The position numbers and the translations under genes were made by a program. A DNA stretch of 64,000 nucleotides, taken from JANXUC01 sp043782485. Lineage in GTDB: Bacteria; Acidobacteriota; Terriglobia; Terriglobales; Acidobacteriaceae. The stretch covers positions 1 to 64,000 of the forward strand of contig JAYWAL010000106.1 of assembly GCA_043782485.1 (NCBI GenBank). The letters run 5' to 3'. Below are positions 8,552 to 16,605 of this stretch, piece after piece (within the stretch, counting starts at the first letter, position 1; each line of letters opens with the position of its first letter). The notes beneath the pieces are model-generated. The model was not told where the DNA came from, did not search any database, and worked only from the letters and a program-made list of their open reading frames with translations.

Positions 8552-9340
8552 TTATTTTTTATCGTGAACGCCCCAACGGAAGCGGCGGCCCACGATGCAT
8601 TTGACGATGAGATGGTCGCTGGCCTGCGTCACGCCGATGCCGACGCCGAAATTGAACTCCCAATTTGGGGAGAGATTTAGGTCGATTGAGGGAAAGAACT
8701 GCTGGTTTTGGTCGCGGAGGGCATCGAAGCCCGTCACAGGACCCAGACCTCCGTAGTATTCGAGGCCGCCTGTAATTTTCTTGGTGAAATCGTAGCTGAC
8801 TTTGGCGTTGGGAGAAAAACTCCAGCCTTGATTCTGGCTGGCGCCGTGAAAAGACTTGTCCATGGCGGGATTGAACGCCAGATACCAGCGACCTAGCTTT
8901 TTGTCGATGATGGGGCGGATTTCCCAGGTCCAGGTGTCGGTTGAGAAGTTGCGTTGTTGGTAGCCGATTTCCGTGGACAAGCTTAAGCCGACCGGCCACT
9001 TCCAGGATTCCGGAATGGCAACACGGGGGCGAATATGATCCCCGACCCACATCCACCCACCGTCGGGCTGGATGGTGGAGAAAACGTAGAAGCCGGTTTC
9101 GAACCAGTCGTTGAAGCCATGGGTGATTTCCAGGGTTTCGTGGATGGCGTGGTTGGTGGGGAGGACGCCATCGACCACCGTCTTGCTGCCTTTGACGGTG
9201 AAGTTGCTATGGAGTTCGACCATGGTGTCACCGGGGGCAACGAGGTCGGAGCCGTAGACCTGGATTTCGGTGTTGTCCTGGGCGTGGGCGGGAATGCCGC
9301 AGCACAGCGCGATGAGGAGGGGCCAAATGGGACGGAGCAT
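8552..9340 (-). CDS. Outer-membrane beta-barrel protein, function unknown
   Basis: The 262-residue product has a clear signal peptide (MLRPIWPLLIALCCGIPAHA, cleavage after AHA) and then alternating, aromatic-rich strands such as WFETGFYVFSTI, YLAFNPAMDKSF and WEFNFGVGIGVTQ, typical of an outer-membrane barrel. The last residues are GRRFRWGVHDKK, so the usual terminal aromatic is not at the very end. It may be a transporter-like barrel of the MetA/phenol-degradation or DUF3187 type; no ligand can be assigned. It precedes the di-haem protein gene on the same strand, with 127 bp between them, so a shared transcript is possible. Confidence 0.7.
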   Translation of the reverse strand: MLRPIWPLLIALCCGIPAHAQDNTEIQVYGSDLVAPGDTMVELHSNFTVKGSKTVVDGVLPTNHAIHETLEITHGFNDWFETGFYVFSTIQPDGGWMWVGDHIRPRVAIPESWKWPVGLSLSTEIGYQQRNFSTDTWTWEIRPIIDKKLGRWYLAFNPAMDKSFHGASQNQGWSFSPNAKVSYDFTKKITGGLEYYGGLGPVTGFDALRDQNQQFFPSIDLNLSPNWEFNFGVGIGVTQASDHLIVKCIVGRRFRWGVHDKK

Positions 9341-9424
9341 TTGAGGTTAGTGTTTCATGAACGGTGTTGGGGAGAGAGGAAATCCTTGTGCAGCGGCTAA
9401 ACCGTTGACTGTAGAGGCATGGGC

Positions 9425-9444
9425 GGCACGGCTGAAGCCGTGCC
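9425..9444. repeat. GGCACGGC-TGAA-GCCGTGCC hairpin repeat
   Basis: A perfect 8-bp inverted repeat with a TGAA loop lies between the divergent genes at 9340 and 9584. It has no adjacent T-run. The word 'GGCACGGCTGAAGCCGTGCC' is of the kind dispersed through acidobacterial intergenic DNA; that is recalled, not computed. Confidence 0.5.
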
Positions 9445-9583
9445 CTGATACGAAGCTTTCCTTGTACCGGAAGCGAATCCTTTCTAGCGCGGACGAGAAT
9501 CGTCAACATAGAAGACTTGCCGGACGCGGGCCGGGTTTGCGCTATGGTTGTGGCAGAGGATTTGCGGCGTATTGGAGGGTTGG

Positions 9584-9961
9584 ATGAAGCAGCGAAACTT
9601 GGCCGTGCTGGTTGCGCTTGTTTGTTTTGTGTTGGCGCTGTCGGCATTCGCACACCATGGAACGGCGCGATTTGATATGTCGCACATTGTGACCATGGAG
9701 GGCACCGTCAGGGATTTTCAGTGGATGAATCCGCATCCGTATATCCACGCTGACGTGAAAAACGAAAAGGGCGAAATGGAAAACTGGGCGCTGGAGTGCG
9801 GCAGTCCCTTGATGCTGGTGCGGGTGGGGTGGACGAAGAAATCGGTGAAGGCGGGAGACCATGTGAAAATTTACGGGTTCCGCGCCAAGGATGGGTCGCC
9901 CTATATGCATTTGGAACGGCTGGAGATCCCTGGTGGCCAGGCGCTGGTGGGGTTCCCATAG
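9584..9961 (+). CDS. DUF6152-family exported protein
   Basis: A small exported protein of about 125 residues with a signal peptide (LAVLVALVCFVLALSAFA) and the family core HHGTARFDMSHIVTMEGTVRDFQWMNPHP, split here at HHGTARFD, MEGTV and WMNPHPYIHADV. Start ATG 9584 is chosen for its GGAGG site; an upstream TTG at 9548 is unlikely. DUF6152 proteins are periplasmic with an OB-like fold and usually lie beside c-type cytochromes or quinoprotein genes, as here. It is followed after 3 bp by the DUF6644 membrane protein and then a cytochrome c, so the three very probably work together in an envelope redox step whose substrate is unknown. Confidence 0.85.
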   Translation: MKQRNLAVLVALVCFVLALSAFAHHGTARFDMSHIVTMEGTVRDFQWMNPHPYIHADVKNEKGEMENWALECGSPLMLVRVGWTKKSVKAGDHVKIYGFRAKDGSPYMHLERLEIPGGQALVGFP

Positions 9962-9964
9962 CAA

Positions 9965-10444
9965 ATGCCTTTTCTGATGACGTTTTGCCAATGGCTGGAA
10001 CAGACTGCGCTGGGCAGCGGCATTCGGGATTCGCTGTGGCTGTTTCCGGCGATTGAGACGGTACATTTGTTCGGGATTGTACTTCTGGTGGGGTCGACCA
10101 CGGCGTTTGATCTGCGGTTGCTGGGGTGGGTGATGCCGCGGCAACGCCTCCCGGAACTGGCGGAGCGGTTGCTACCTTGGTCCTGGGCAGGTTTTGCGGT
10201 GCAGGTGGTGACGGGGTTTCTGCTGTTCGCGTCGGCGGCGTCAAAGTATTACGGCAACACGGCGTTTCGGCTGAAGATGGGCATGCTTTTGCTGGCGGGG
10301 GTGAACGCTCTGCTGTTCCACTGGACCACTTATAGGGATCTTGGGGATGGGGATACGCCGCTGGGTGCGAAACTTGCGGGCGGCGTTTCCCTGCTGCTAT
10401 GGTTTGGCATTGTTGCGGCGGGTCGATTCATTGGATTTGTGTGA
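9965..10444 (+). CDS. DUF6644-family membrane protein
   Basis: A 159-residue integral membrane protein with four hydrophobic segments: SLWLFPAIETVHLFGIVLLVGSTT split around residues 24-45, then WAGFAVQVVTGFLLFASA, LKMGMLLLAGVNALLFHW and LAGGVSLLLWFGIVAAGRF. Conserved histidines in the first and third segments (ETVHLFG, LFHWTTY) suggest haem b or metal binding, but this is inference. It sits 3 bp after the DUF6152 gene and 12 bp before the cytochrome c gene. The arrangement is compatible with a membrane anchor passing electrons between quinone and cytochrome. Confidence 0.8.
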   Translation: MPFLMTFCQWLEQTALGSGIRDSLWLFPAIETVHLFGIVLLVGSTTAFDLRLLGWVMPRQRLPELAERLLPWSWAGFAVQVVTGFLLFASAASKYYGNTAFRLKMGMLLLAGVNALLFHWTTYRDLGDGDTPLGAKLAGGVSLLLWFGIVAAGRFIGFV

Positions 10445-10456
10445 AAGGGGCTTCTC

Positions 10457-10993
10457 GTGGGAAAGTTTGTTCTTGGATTGATACTGGGTATGGTAGCCAT
10501 TCCGGTGGCGGGGTACTTGTATTTTACGGGCGGTCATGCGCCGGTGGCGACATCGGATCCCGATATGCCATTTGAGAAGATGCTGGCGCACAGGGCGCTG
10601 AGCGCGCGGATCGACAAGGAGATGCCGAAGTCGCCGCCGATCCAGGGCGATGAGGCGAATCTGCTGGCTGGGGCTGCTCTTTACCGCGAGCACTGTGGGG
10701 TGTGCCACGGCATGCCAGGACGCGATAAGACGGCAATAGCGGTCGGTATGTATCCGCACCCGCCGAAACTGATGGAAGGCAAGGGCGTAACCGACGACGA
10801 GGTTGGGGAAAGCTACTGGAAAGTGGCGAACGGCATTCGTCTGACGGGGATGCCGGGCTTCCGGACGACGCTTTCCGAAACGCAGATGTGGCAGGTGAGT
10901 CTGCTGGTAGCGGAAGCGGGTAAGCTTCCGAAATCGGTGGTGGATGCGCTGGCGGTGGTGCCGATGGCCGAGCAGGGGCAAACCAAAAAGTAA
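10457..10993 (+). CDS. Membrane-anchored mono-haem cytochrome c
   Basis: The start is GTG 10457, with GGGG just upstream. The 178-residue product has an N-terminal signal anchor (FVLGLILGMVAIPVAGYLYF) and one class I cytochrome c domain: haem site CGVCHG (residues 81-86), downstream PPKLMEGKGVTDDE, and the likely distal methionine in RLTGMPGF. It should carry single electrons in the periplasm, tethered to the inner membrane. It is the last gene of the DUF6152-DUF6644-cytochrome set. Confidence 0.9.
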   Translation: MGKFVLGLILGMVAIPVAGYLYFTGGHAPVATSDPDMPFEKMLAHRALSARIDKEMPKSPPIQGDEANLLAGAALYREHCGVCHGMPGRDKTAIAVGMYPHPPKLMEGKGVTDDEVGESYWKVANGIRLTGMPGFRTTLSETQMWQVSLLVAEAGKLPKSVVDALAVVPMAEQGQTKK

Positions 10994-11082
10994 CAACGAG
11001 GTGCGTTGGGGTTGGCTTCGGAAGCGTGTGGCTGCTAACCTGAGCGTGCAGTTGCCGTTCCTGTCCGAGGGCCCATTGCGAT

Positions 11083-12435
11083 ATGTCGAGTCAAAACCTT
11101 AGTCTCCCCGGGTTTGTCTTGTGTTTCTCTCTATTTGGACTGGCGGGATGCCACTCCGCCCCGCCGAAGGCTGTGGCTACGCGCGTGGTCACGCAGCCAG
11201 CGCCGGGCGAGGGCATCCGGAAGATTCAACACATCGTCTTTTTGATCAAGGAAAATCGGACATTCGACCACTATTTCGGCACGTTTCCCGGGGCGGACGG
11301 CGTCACTTCGGGGAAAATCTCTGATGGTACAACCATTCCTCTCAGCCATTCACCCGACGTTGGCCCATACGACATTGGACACTCGTGGCGCGATGCCATT
11401 ATCGCGATGGACGGAGGCCGCATGGGGAAATTTGACCAGCTCGCCGACGGTTACGTTGATGGCTACCGCTATCCGTATACGCAGTTTCTGGAATCAGATA
11501 TTCCTAACTACTTTGCGTATGCCCGGAATTTTGTTTTAGCTGACCGAATGTTTTCCTCGCTGGCGGGGCCAAGCTTTCCCAACCATCTTTTCACGGTAGC
11601 GGCGCAGGCAGGGGGCGTGATTGATGACCCGCACGCCAGCAAAGGCAACTGGGGTTGCGATTCGGATGAAGAACAAACGGTAGCCGTGGTGCAAAAAGAC
11701 GGCAGGATCAAGACCGAACCGCCGTGTTTTGATTTTAAGACGCTGGCGGATTCCCTGGAAGACAAACATATCCCCTGGAAGTATTACGCGCCGTCGAAGG
11801 GGCAATTCGGGTACCAGTTCTCAACGCTGGATGCGATCCGGCACATTCGGAACACGCCGTTGTGGCAGGAGCGGGTTGTGCCGGATTCCCAGTTTGCGAG
11901 CGACGCTAAAAACGGAAGGCTTCCCGCGGTGAGCTGGCTGGTGACTGGCACGGCTAACGAACACCCGCCACTGAGCACGTGTAACGGCGAAAATTGGACG
12001 GTGGAGCAGCTCAACGCCGTGATGCAAGGACCGGATTGGAATTCGACGGTGGTGTTCCTGACCTGGGACGACTTCGGCGGATTTTATGACCATGTGCCGC
12101 CGCCTTCGGTGGGGACTTATAGCTTTGGCCCACGCGTTCCGTTATTGATTATTTCTCCGTATGCGAAAAAAGGCTATGTAAGTCACACGCAGTATGATTT
12201 TTCGTCCTTCCTGAAATTTGCGGAGCGCCGTTTCGACTTGCCGACTCTGACCGAGGACGACGCCAGGGCGAGCGATATGCTCGATAGTTTCGACTTCAGC
12301 GGTGCGCCGCAACCGGCTTTGCTGCTGGAAACACACGCTTGCCCGAAGCACGCCAGCTTCTGGTGGAGGGCCTCCACCTATTGGGCGCGGCGTAAAGCCC
12401 ATCAGGAGGCGGTCAAGAGCAACTTGCGGCAGTAG
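11083..12435 (+). CDS. Phosphoesterase-family lipoprotein (phospholipase C / acid phosphatase AcpA type)
   Basis: A 450-residue predicted lipoprotein: the signal peptide ends in a lipobox, LFGLAGC, giving an acylated cysteine near residue 23. The mature protein has the phosphoesterase family (PLC/AcpA) signatures: IQHIVFLIKENRTFDHYFGTF at the start, with the metal/nucleophile region, then FVLADRMFSSLAGPSFPNHL, TWDDFGGFYDHVPPP and GPRVPLLIISPYAKKGYV. It should hydrolyse phosphodiesters or monoesters outside the inner membrane. It lies 11 bp upstream of the FkbH-type gene and appears to lead that four-gene unit, which hints that its substrate may be the lipid or polymer modified by the unit. 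Confidence 0.88.
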   Translation: MSSQNLSLPGFVLCFSLFGLAGCHSAPPKAVATRVVTQPAPGEGIRKIQHIVFLIKENRTFDHYFGTFPGADGVTSGKISDGTTIPLSHSPDVGPYDIGHSWRDAIIAMDGGRMGKFDQLADGYVDGYRYPYTQFLESDIPNYFAYARNFVLADRMFSSLAGPSFPNHLFTVAAQAGGVIDDPHASKGNWGCDSDEEQTVAVVQKDGRIKTEPPCFDFKTLADSLEDKHIPWKYYAPSKGQFGYQFSTLDAIRHIRNTPLWQERVVPDSQFASDAKNGRLPAVSWLVTGTANEHPPLSTCNGENWTVEQLNAVMQGPDWNSTVVFLTWDDFGGFYDHVPPPSVGTYSFGPRVPLLIISPYAKKGYVSHTQYDFSSFLKFAERRFDLPTLTEDDARASDMLDSFDFSGAPQPALLLETHACPKHASFWWRASTYWARRKAHQEAVKSNLRQ

Positions 12436-12446
12436 CGCTGCGACCC

Positions 12447-14207
12447 ATGACCTCTGACGCCCACAACCTTGACTATGGCAATCTGCTCGCGGCCAGCCGT
12501 CGGCTGGATGTGTCGGGCTGCAGCCAAAAGGTTCGGGTGGCGCTGCTGTCAGACTCGGCCACGCAGAGGATGGTGCCGCTGCTGCGAACGTTGTTTGCGC
12601 GGCAGGGAGTGGATGCGGAGATTTACGAAGGCCCCTTCGACGGCATCGAGCTGGAGGTGTACAACCCGAACTCGGGACTGTACCAGTTTCAGCCGCAGAT
12701 CGTGGTGATTCTGAATTCGGTACAAGCTTTGCGGGCTAATTTTCTTCGTTCTGAGACTGCGCCACAGACGTTCGTTGAGGAGACGCTGAGCCGAACTACG
12801 CGGATTTGGGATGCCATCCACGGGGCTTTGCCTGCCACGATCCTGCAAAGCAATTTTGTTATGCCGTATGAGCGCTTTTTCGGCAATTTCGATTTGAGTG
12901 TGCCGGAGTCGCTGTATGCGACGGTCGGCAGGTTGAATGCGCAAGTGGCGGTGGCGACGCGGACGCGCCAGAGCGTGCTGCTCAATGACATGGAGGGAGT
13001 GGCGTCCTGGCTGGGCCGGAGGGTTTGGTTTGAGGATCGATTTTGGGATAGCGCCAAGTACTTCTGCGCGCTGGAGTGCCTGCCCTACGTTGCCAACAAC
13101 CTGGTGACCATGAGCATGGCCACGCTGGGCCGGGCGACGAAATGCGTGGTGGTGGACCTGGACAACACAATGTGGGGGGGCGTGATTGGCGACGATGGAC
13201 TGGACGGAATCCAGATCAGCGCGCACGGCGAAGGAGAAGCTTTCTATCGCATGCAGCTCTACTTGCGGGCGCTGAAGCAGCGCGGGATTGTGCTGGCCGT
13301 GTGCAGCAAGAATGAGATGGCGAATGCGTTGCTGCCGTTTGAGAAGCATCCGGAGATGGTGTTGCGGCGAGAGGACTTTGCCGTGTTTGTGGCAAATTGG
13401 AACGACAAGGCCGTGAATATCCGGCAAATCCGGGAAACTCTGAATATCGGGTTTGATTCGATGGTCTTCCTGGATGACAATCCGTTCGAGCGCAATCTGG
13501 TGCGCGAACTGGTTCCGGGGATTCAGGTGCCGGAGTTGCCGGAAGATCCGGCCGATTACGTGCGGGCGATTTCCGAGTTGAATCTGTTTGAGACAACTTC
13601 TTTCTCTGCGGAAGATGCCAAGCGCACAGACTTGTATCGCGCGGAAGCGGAACGCCGAAAAGAACAAGCGGGCTTTGCCTCTGTCGAAGAGTTTCTGCAA
13701 TCGCTGGAGATGCGGATCACGGTGGAGCGGTTTGATGCGTTTCATCTTCCGCGCATTTCGCAGCTCATGCAGCGCAGCAACCAATTCAATTTAACCACGC
13801 GGCGACTATCCGAGATTGAATGTAAGGCGCTGATGGAAAATACAGCTTGGCTGCCGCTGTATGCCAAACTGGGGGACCGGCTCAGCGACCACGGCTTGAT
13901 ATCGATTGTGACTGTGGAGGCTCTTGTCGGGGAGCTGGCCATCCGGGACTGGCTGATGAGTTGTCGGGTGCTGGGCCGCGGCGTGGAAGGCTTCCTGATG
14001 AACCGCGTAATGGAACATGCTCACCAGCTTGGATTGGCTCGCGTGACGGCGGAATTCATTCCAACTGCGAAGAACGGCATGGTGAAGGATTTTTTTCACC
14101 AGTTTGGTTTTGCAAAAATATCCGAGGGTGCGAAGGGCGAGAGTCGCTGGAGCATTTCCACGAGCGAGTATCTCCCCTGGCAGACTTTCATGCAGTCGAA
14201 AACTTAA
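12447..14207 (+). CDS. FkbH-like HAD-IIIC protein with C-terminal GNAT-like domain
   Basis: A 586-residue cytoplasmic protein. The HAD-IIIC domain begins near residue 232 with VVVDLDNTMWGGVIGDDG, the FkbH motif I with both aspartates, and continues through VCSKNE (motif II) and MVFLDDNPFERNLV (motif IV). An N-terminal SGNH-like or unclassified region (1-220) and a C-terminal GNAT-like acetyltransferase domain (about 420-575) flank it. Characterised FkbH-type enzymes take 1,3-bisphosphoglycerate and load a glyceryl group on a carrier protein. An acyl carrier protein gene follows 18 bp later and an MBOAT transferase after that, so loading a short acyl or glyceryl group for export is the likely role. 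Confidence 0.9.
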   Translation: MTSDAHNLDYGNLLAASRRLDVSGCSQKVRVALLSDSATQRMVPLLRTLFARQGVDAEIYEGPFDGIELEVYNPNSGLYQFQPQIVVILNSVQALRANFLRSETAPQTFVEETLSRTTRIWDAIHGALPATILQSNFVMPYERFFGNFDLSVPESLYATVGRLNAQVAVATRTRQSVLLNDMEGVASWLGRRVWFEDRFWDSAKYFCALECLPYVANNLVTMSMATLGRATKCVVVDLDNTMWGGVIGDDGLDGIQISAHGEGEAFYRMQLYLRALKQRGIVLAVCSKNEMANALLPFEKHPEMVLRREDFAVFVANWNDKAVNIRQIRETLNIGFDSMVFLDDNPFERNLVRELVPGIQVPELPEDPADYVRAISELNLFETTSFSAEDAKRTDLYRAEAERRKEQAGFASVEEFLQSLEMRITVERFDAFHLPRISQLMQRSNQFNLTTRRLSEIECKALMENTAWLPLYAKLGDRLSDHGLISIVTVEALVGELAIRDWLMSCRVLGRGVEGFLMNRVMEHAHQLGLARVTAEFIPTAKNGMVKDFFHQFGFAKISEGAKGESRWSISTSEYLPWQTFMQSKT

Positions 14208-14225
14208 TAAGAAATTTCGAAACCT

Positions 14226-14486
14226 ATGCCACCTATCGACAAAACCGCCGTGCTACAGGGCCTTACAGGAGTTTTTCGCGAAGTTTTCGACAACCCAACC
14301 CTGAATCTTCGCGAGGAGATGACGGCCGCGGATGTGGAAAACTGGGACTCGCTCAACCACATTGACTTGATTGTGGCGGTCGAACGGAAGTTTAAGATCA
14401 AGTTCACCACGCGAGAAGTCACCGGGCTCAAGACGGTCGGCGATCTTGCCGAGTTGACCGCCACAAAAGTGAGCGCCGTCCCGTGA
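14226..14486 (+). CDS. Acyl carrier protein
   Basis: An 86-residue phosphopantetheine carrier protein. The attachment serine is Ser42 in WDSLNHIDLI, preceded by the acidic helix and followed by VERKFKIKFTTREV (helix II to III), all standard. It lies between the FkbH-like gene (18 bp upstream) and the MBOAT gene, whose GTG start overlaps this gene's stop by four bases (GTGA). That coupling makes it a dedicated carrier for these two enzymes and not the housekeeping ACP of fatty-acid synthesis. Confidence 0.93.
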   Translation: MPPIDKTAVLQGLTGVFREVFDNPTLNLREEMTAADVENWDSLNHIDLIVAVERKFKIKFTTREVTGLKTVGDLAELTATKVSAVP

Positions 14487-15904
14487 CGCTCACGTCTTTC
14501 AAGTTCCTTTTGCTTCTGCCGCTGGTGGTGGCGCTGTATCATGTCCTTCCCGCGCGGCACCGCGTTCTGTTTCTGCTCCTCATCTCTTACGCGTATGTCT
14601 GCACGTGGAGCGTGCGCGGCGCGTTGGCGATGCTGGTTGCGACGGTGTTTGCTTTCGTCGTGGGGAAATTCGCTGGCAACACGAAGTCCCCGCAGCGAGC
14701 CTACGTCGCAGTGTTTTCTGCCGTATCTGTGCTGACTCTCTATCTAGTATTTTTCAAGCTCACAGCAGCGTTGCCTTTCGGGCAGGTTGGCAGACTCGCC
14801 GCGCCCATCGGCCTTTCTTACTACACGTTCAAGCTACTGAGCTATGTGATTGATGTGTACTGGGGCAAACTCAACCCGGCCCGAAGCTTCCAGGAGTTTG
14901 CCGCGGCGATTGCATTCTTCCCGCAAATTACGGCTGGACCAATCCAACGTCCGGGCAGCTTCCTGGCGCAACTGCCTCCGCGGAATGCGGCTCTGTGGAT
15001 GGGGCTTTCGCGTCTGGTCTGGGGATTAGCCAAGAAAGTCTTGGTCGCGGACAATCTTGCGCCTGCTGTTAACTATGTCTTTTCTCACGTGCATGGTTTA
15101 CACGGCTCGGCCCTGCTGGTTGGTTATTATCTTTTTCCGCTGCAAATGTACGCGGACTTTTCCGCGCTGACCGACGTCGCGCTCGGTATGGGGATGTTAT
15201 TTGGAATTCAGGGACCGGAAAACTTCAATCGCCCATTTACCGCCACCAGCATCAGTGACTTTTGGCGTCGATGGCATATGTCGTTGACCAACTGGCTGGC
15301 CGATTACGTATTTACTCCTCTGCGCATGGCCACTCGCTCGGCGGGAACCGCGGGCCTGGTGCTGAGCATCACTCTGAACATGCTGGCGGTCGGACTCTGG
15401 CACGGCTTTACCTTGGGATACTTCGTTTTTGGCCTGTTGAACGCCGCATACTTAGTGGGAGACGTACTCACCATCCGCAGGCGCGCCAGCTTCTTTAAGG
15501 CAAATCCAGACTTGGATCGGGCGGGCAACTGGGCGGGATGGGCGCTCACGCTGCATCTTTTCTTTCTGGCCATGGTTTTCTTCCGCGCGCGCGCGGTTTC
15601 CGACGCAACCTGGTTCCTGGCGCATTTGGGAACCAGTCTTGGGGCGTTTCGCTTGGATCTGGCGCAGTTAGCGTCAGCCGTGGGATCAAGCTCCCTGGCA
15701 TTCGGCCTGATCGGGTTCCTGGTGGTGGAACTGGCGGAACGGTTTCGTCCCGACCAATGGTGGAGACGCGTGGAGGCGGCCGGCCCAGTTTGGCTGCGTT
15801 GGTCGGTTCGATGTGCCATCGCCGCCTGCGTCATCAGTGCATTCTTTTTTCTTACGGTCCGGCCTGGATCACAGGAAAGCGCGTTCCTGTATCAGGTGTT
15901 CTAG
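14483..15904 (+). CDS. MBOAT-family membrane O-acyltransferase (AlgI/DltB-like)
   Basis: A 473-residue protein with about ten membrane segments. It has the MBOAT landmarks PIGLSYYTFKLLSYVIDVYWG, FFPQITAGPIQRP, NRPFTATSISDFWRRWHMSL and VGLWHGFTLGYFVFG; the histidine near residue 307 is the family's catalytic residue. MBOAT members such as AlgI and DltB pass an acyl group across or onto an envelope polymer. Here the donor is presumably the ACP encoded just upstream (GTGA overlap). No DltD-like partner is seen. The start is GTG 14483. Its stop shares CTAG with the convergent hisA stop. Confidence 0.93.
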   Translation: MTLTSFKFLLLLPLVVALYHVLPARHRVLFLLLISYAYVCTWSVRGALAMLVATVFAFVVGKFAGNTKSPQRAYVAVFSAVSVLTLYLVFFKLTAALPFGQVGRLAAPIGLSYYTFKLLSYVIDVYWGKLNPARSFQEFAAAIAFFPQITAGPIQRPGSFLAQLPPRNAALWMGLSRLVWGLAKKVLVADNLAPAVNYVFSHVHGLHGSALLVGYYLFPLQMYADFSALTDVALGMGMLFGIQGPENFNRPFTATSISDFWRRWHMSLTNWLADYVFTPLRMATRSAGTAGLVLSITLNMLAVGLWHGFTLGYFVFGLLNAAYLVGDVLTIRRRASFFKANPDLDRAGNWAGWALTLHLFFLAMVFFRARAVSDATWFLAHLGTSLGAFRLDLAQLASAVGSSSLAFGLIGFLVVELAERFRPDQWWRRVEAAGPVWLRWSVRCAIAACVISAFFFLTVRPGSQESAFLYQVF

Positions 15905-16605
15905 GGTTTGCGCACCGAATCAGTCGTCGCCACCGATTTCAGGTGCCCACGATACAGAGCCATTCCTACCACCGCGTCGACACCGAGAGCATCCAATTCC
16001 GCCACTTCCTGGTCGCTGCGAATTCCGCCGGCGACAAACAGACGACGCGCCGTGGCCGCACGCAATTCCTTGACAGGCTCCACCGGCATGCCGCCCATCA
16101 AACCCTCTCCATCCACACGTGTATAGAGAAAAGCTCCGCACCAAGGTTCCAAAGCCTGCATCAGCGCGACCGGCGTTAACTGCGTAGCGCTACGCCAGGC
16201 ATCGGTGGCTACTTTGCCGTGCTTGGCATCCACCGCGAACACCAGATGCTCCACGCCAACTTCCTGGCAAAGCTCCGCGGCGAATTCCAGGTTGGCAGCA
16301 CCCGCACGCACCAGGGATGAACCTAGGATCACGGCTCGCGCGCCCCAGCCCAGCAGTTCGCGCGCCCGTGCCACCGAACGCACCCCGCCACCCACCTGAC
16401 AAGGCAAGCTTTGCAGCAAACGCCGCACTAAGACTCCGTTGTCGCCCTGCTGCATGGCAGCGTCCAAATCGATGAGGTGCACCAACGGGAAGCCTTGGAA
16501 GCGTTCAATCCAAGGCTGAGGGTCTTCGTATTCCAAAACCTTCTTTTTGCCCTGTTCGAGCTGGACTACCTTGCCGCCCATTAAATCCATTGCGGGAATT
16601 AGCAC
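15901..16605 (-). CDS. hisA: HisA, phosphoribosylformimino-AICAR-phosphate isomerase
   Basis: HisA opens the aminoaldose ring of ProFAR to PRFAR, fourth step of histidine synthesis. The chosen start is GTG 16605, giving MLIPAMDLMGGKVVQL, the family N terminus with the first catalytic aspartate (D6); GTG 16611 is an alternative and the longer frame to 16896 is a shadow of hisF. The TIM-barrel second phosphate site reads FVAGGIRSDQEV, and the other catalytic Asp lies in TRVDGEGLMGG. Length about 234. It is the last gene of the his operon, overlapping the hisF stop by 7 bp, and ends head-to-head with the MBOAT gene at a shared CTAG. Confidence 0.94.
   Translation of the reverse strand: MLIPAMDLMGGKVVQLEQGKKKVLEYEDPQPWIERFQGFPLVHLIDLDAAMQQGDNGVLVRRLLQSLPCQVGGGVRSVARARELLGWGARAVILGSSLVRAGAANLEFAAELCQEVGVEHLVFAVDAKHGKVATDAWRSATQLTPVALMQALEPWCGAFLYTRVDGEGLMGGMPVEPVKELRAATARRLFVAGGIRSDQEVAELDALGVDAVVGMALYRGHLKSVATTDSVRKP

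Noticed and set aside
12549..13784. 411-codon open frame on the minus strand opposite the FkbH-like gene
   Set aside because: It lies wholly opposite a gene with clear family motifs, has a His/Arg/Gln-rich composition typical of antisense GC-rich DNA, and shows no domain.
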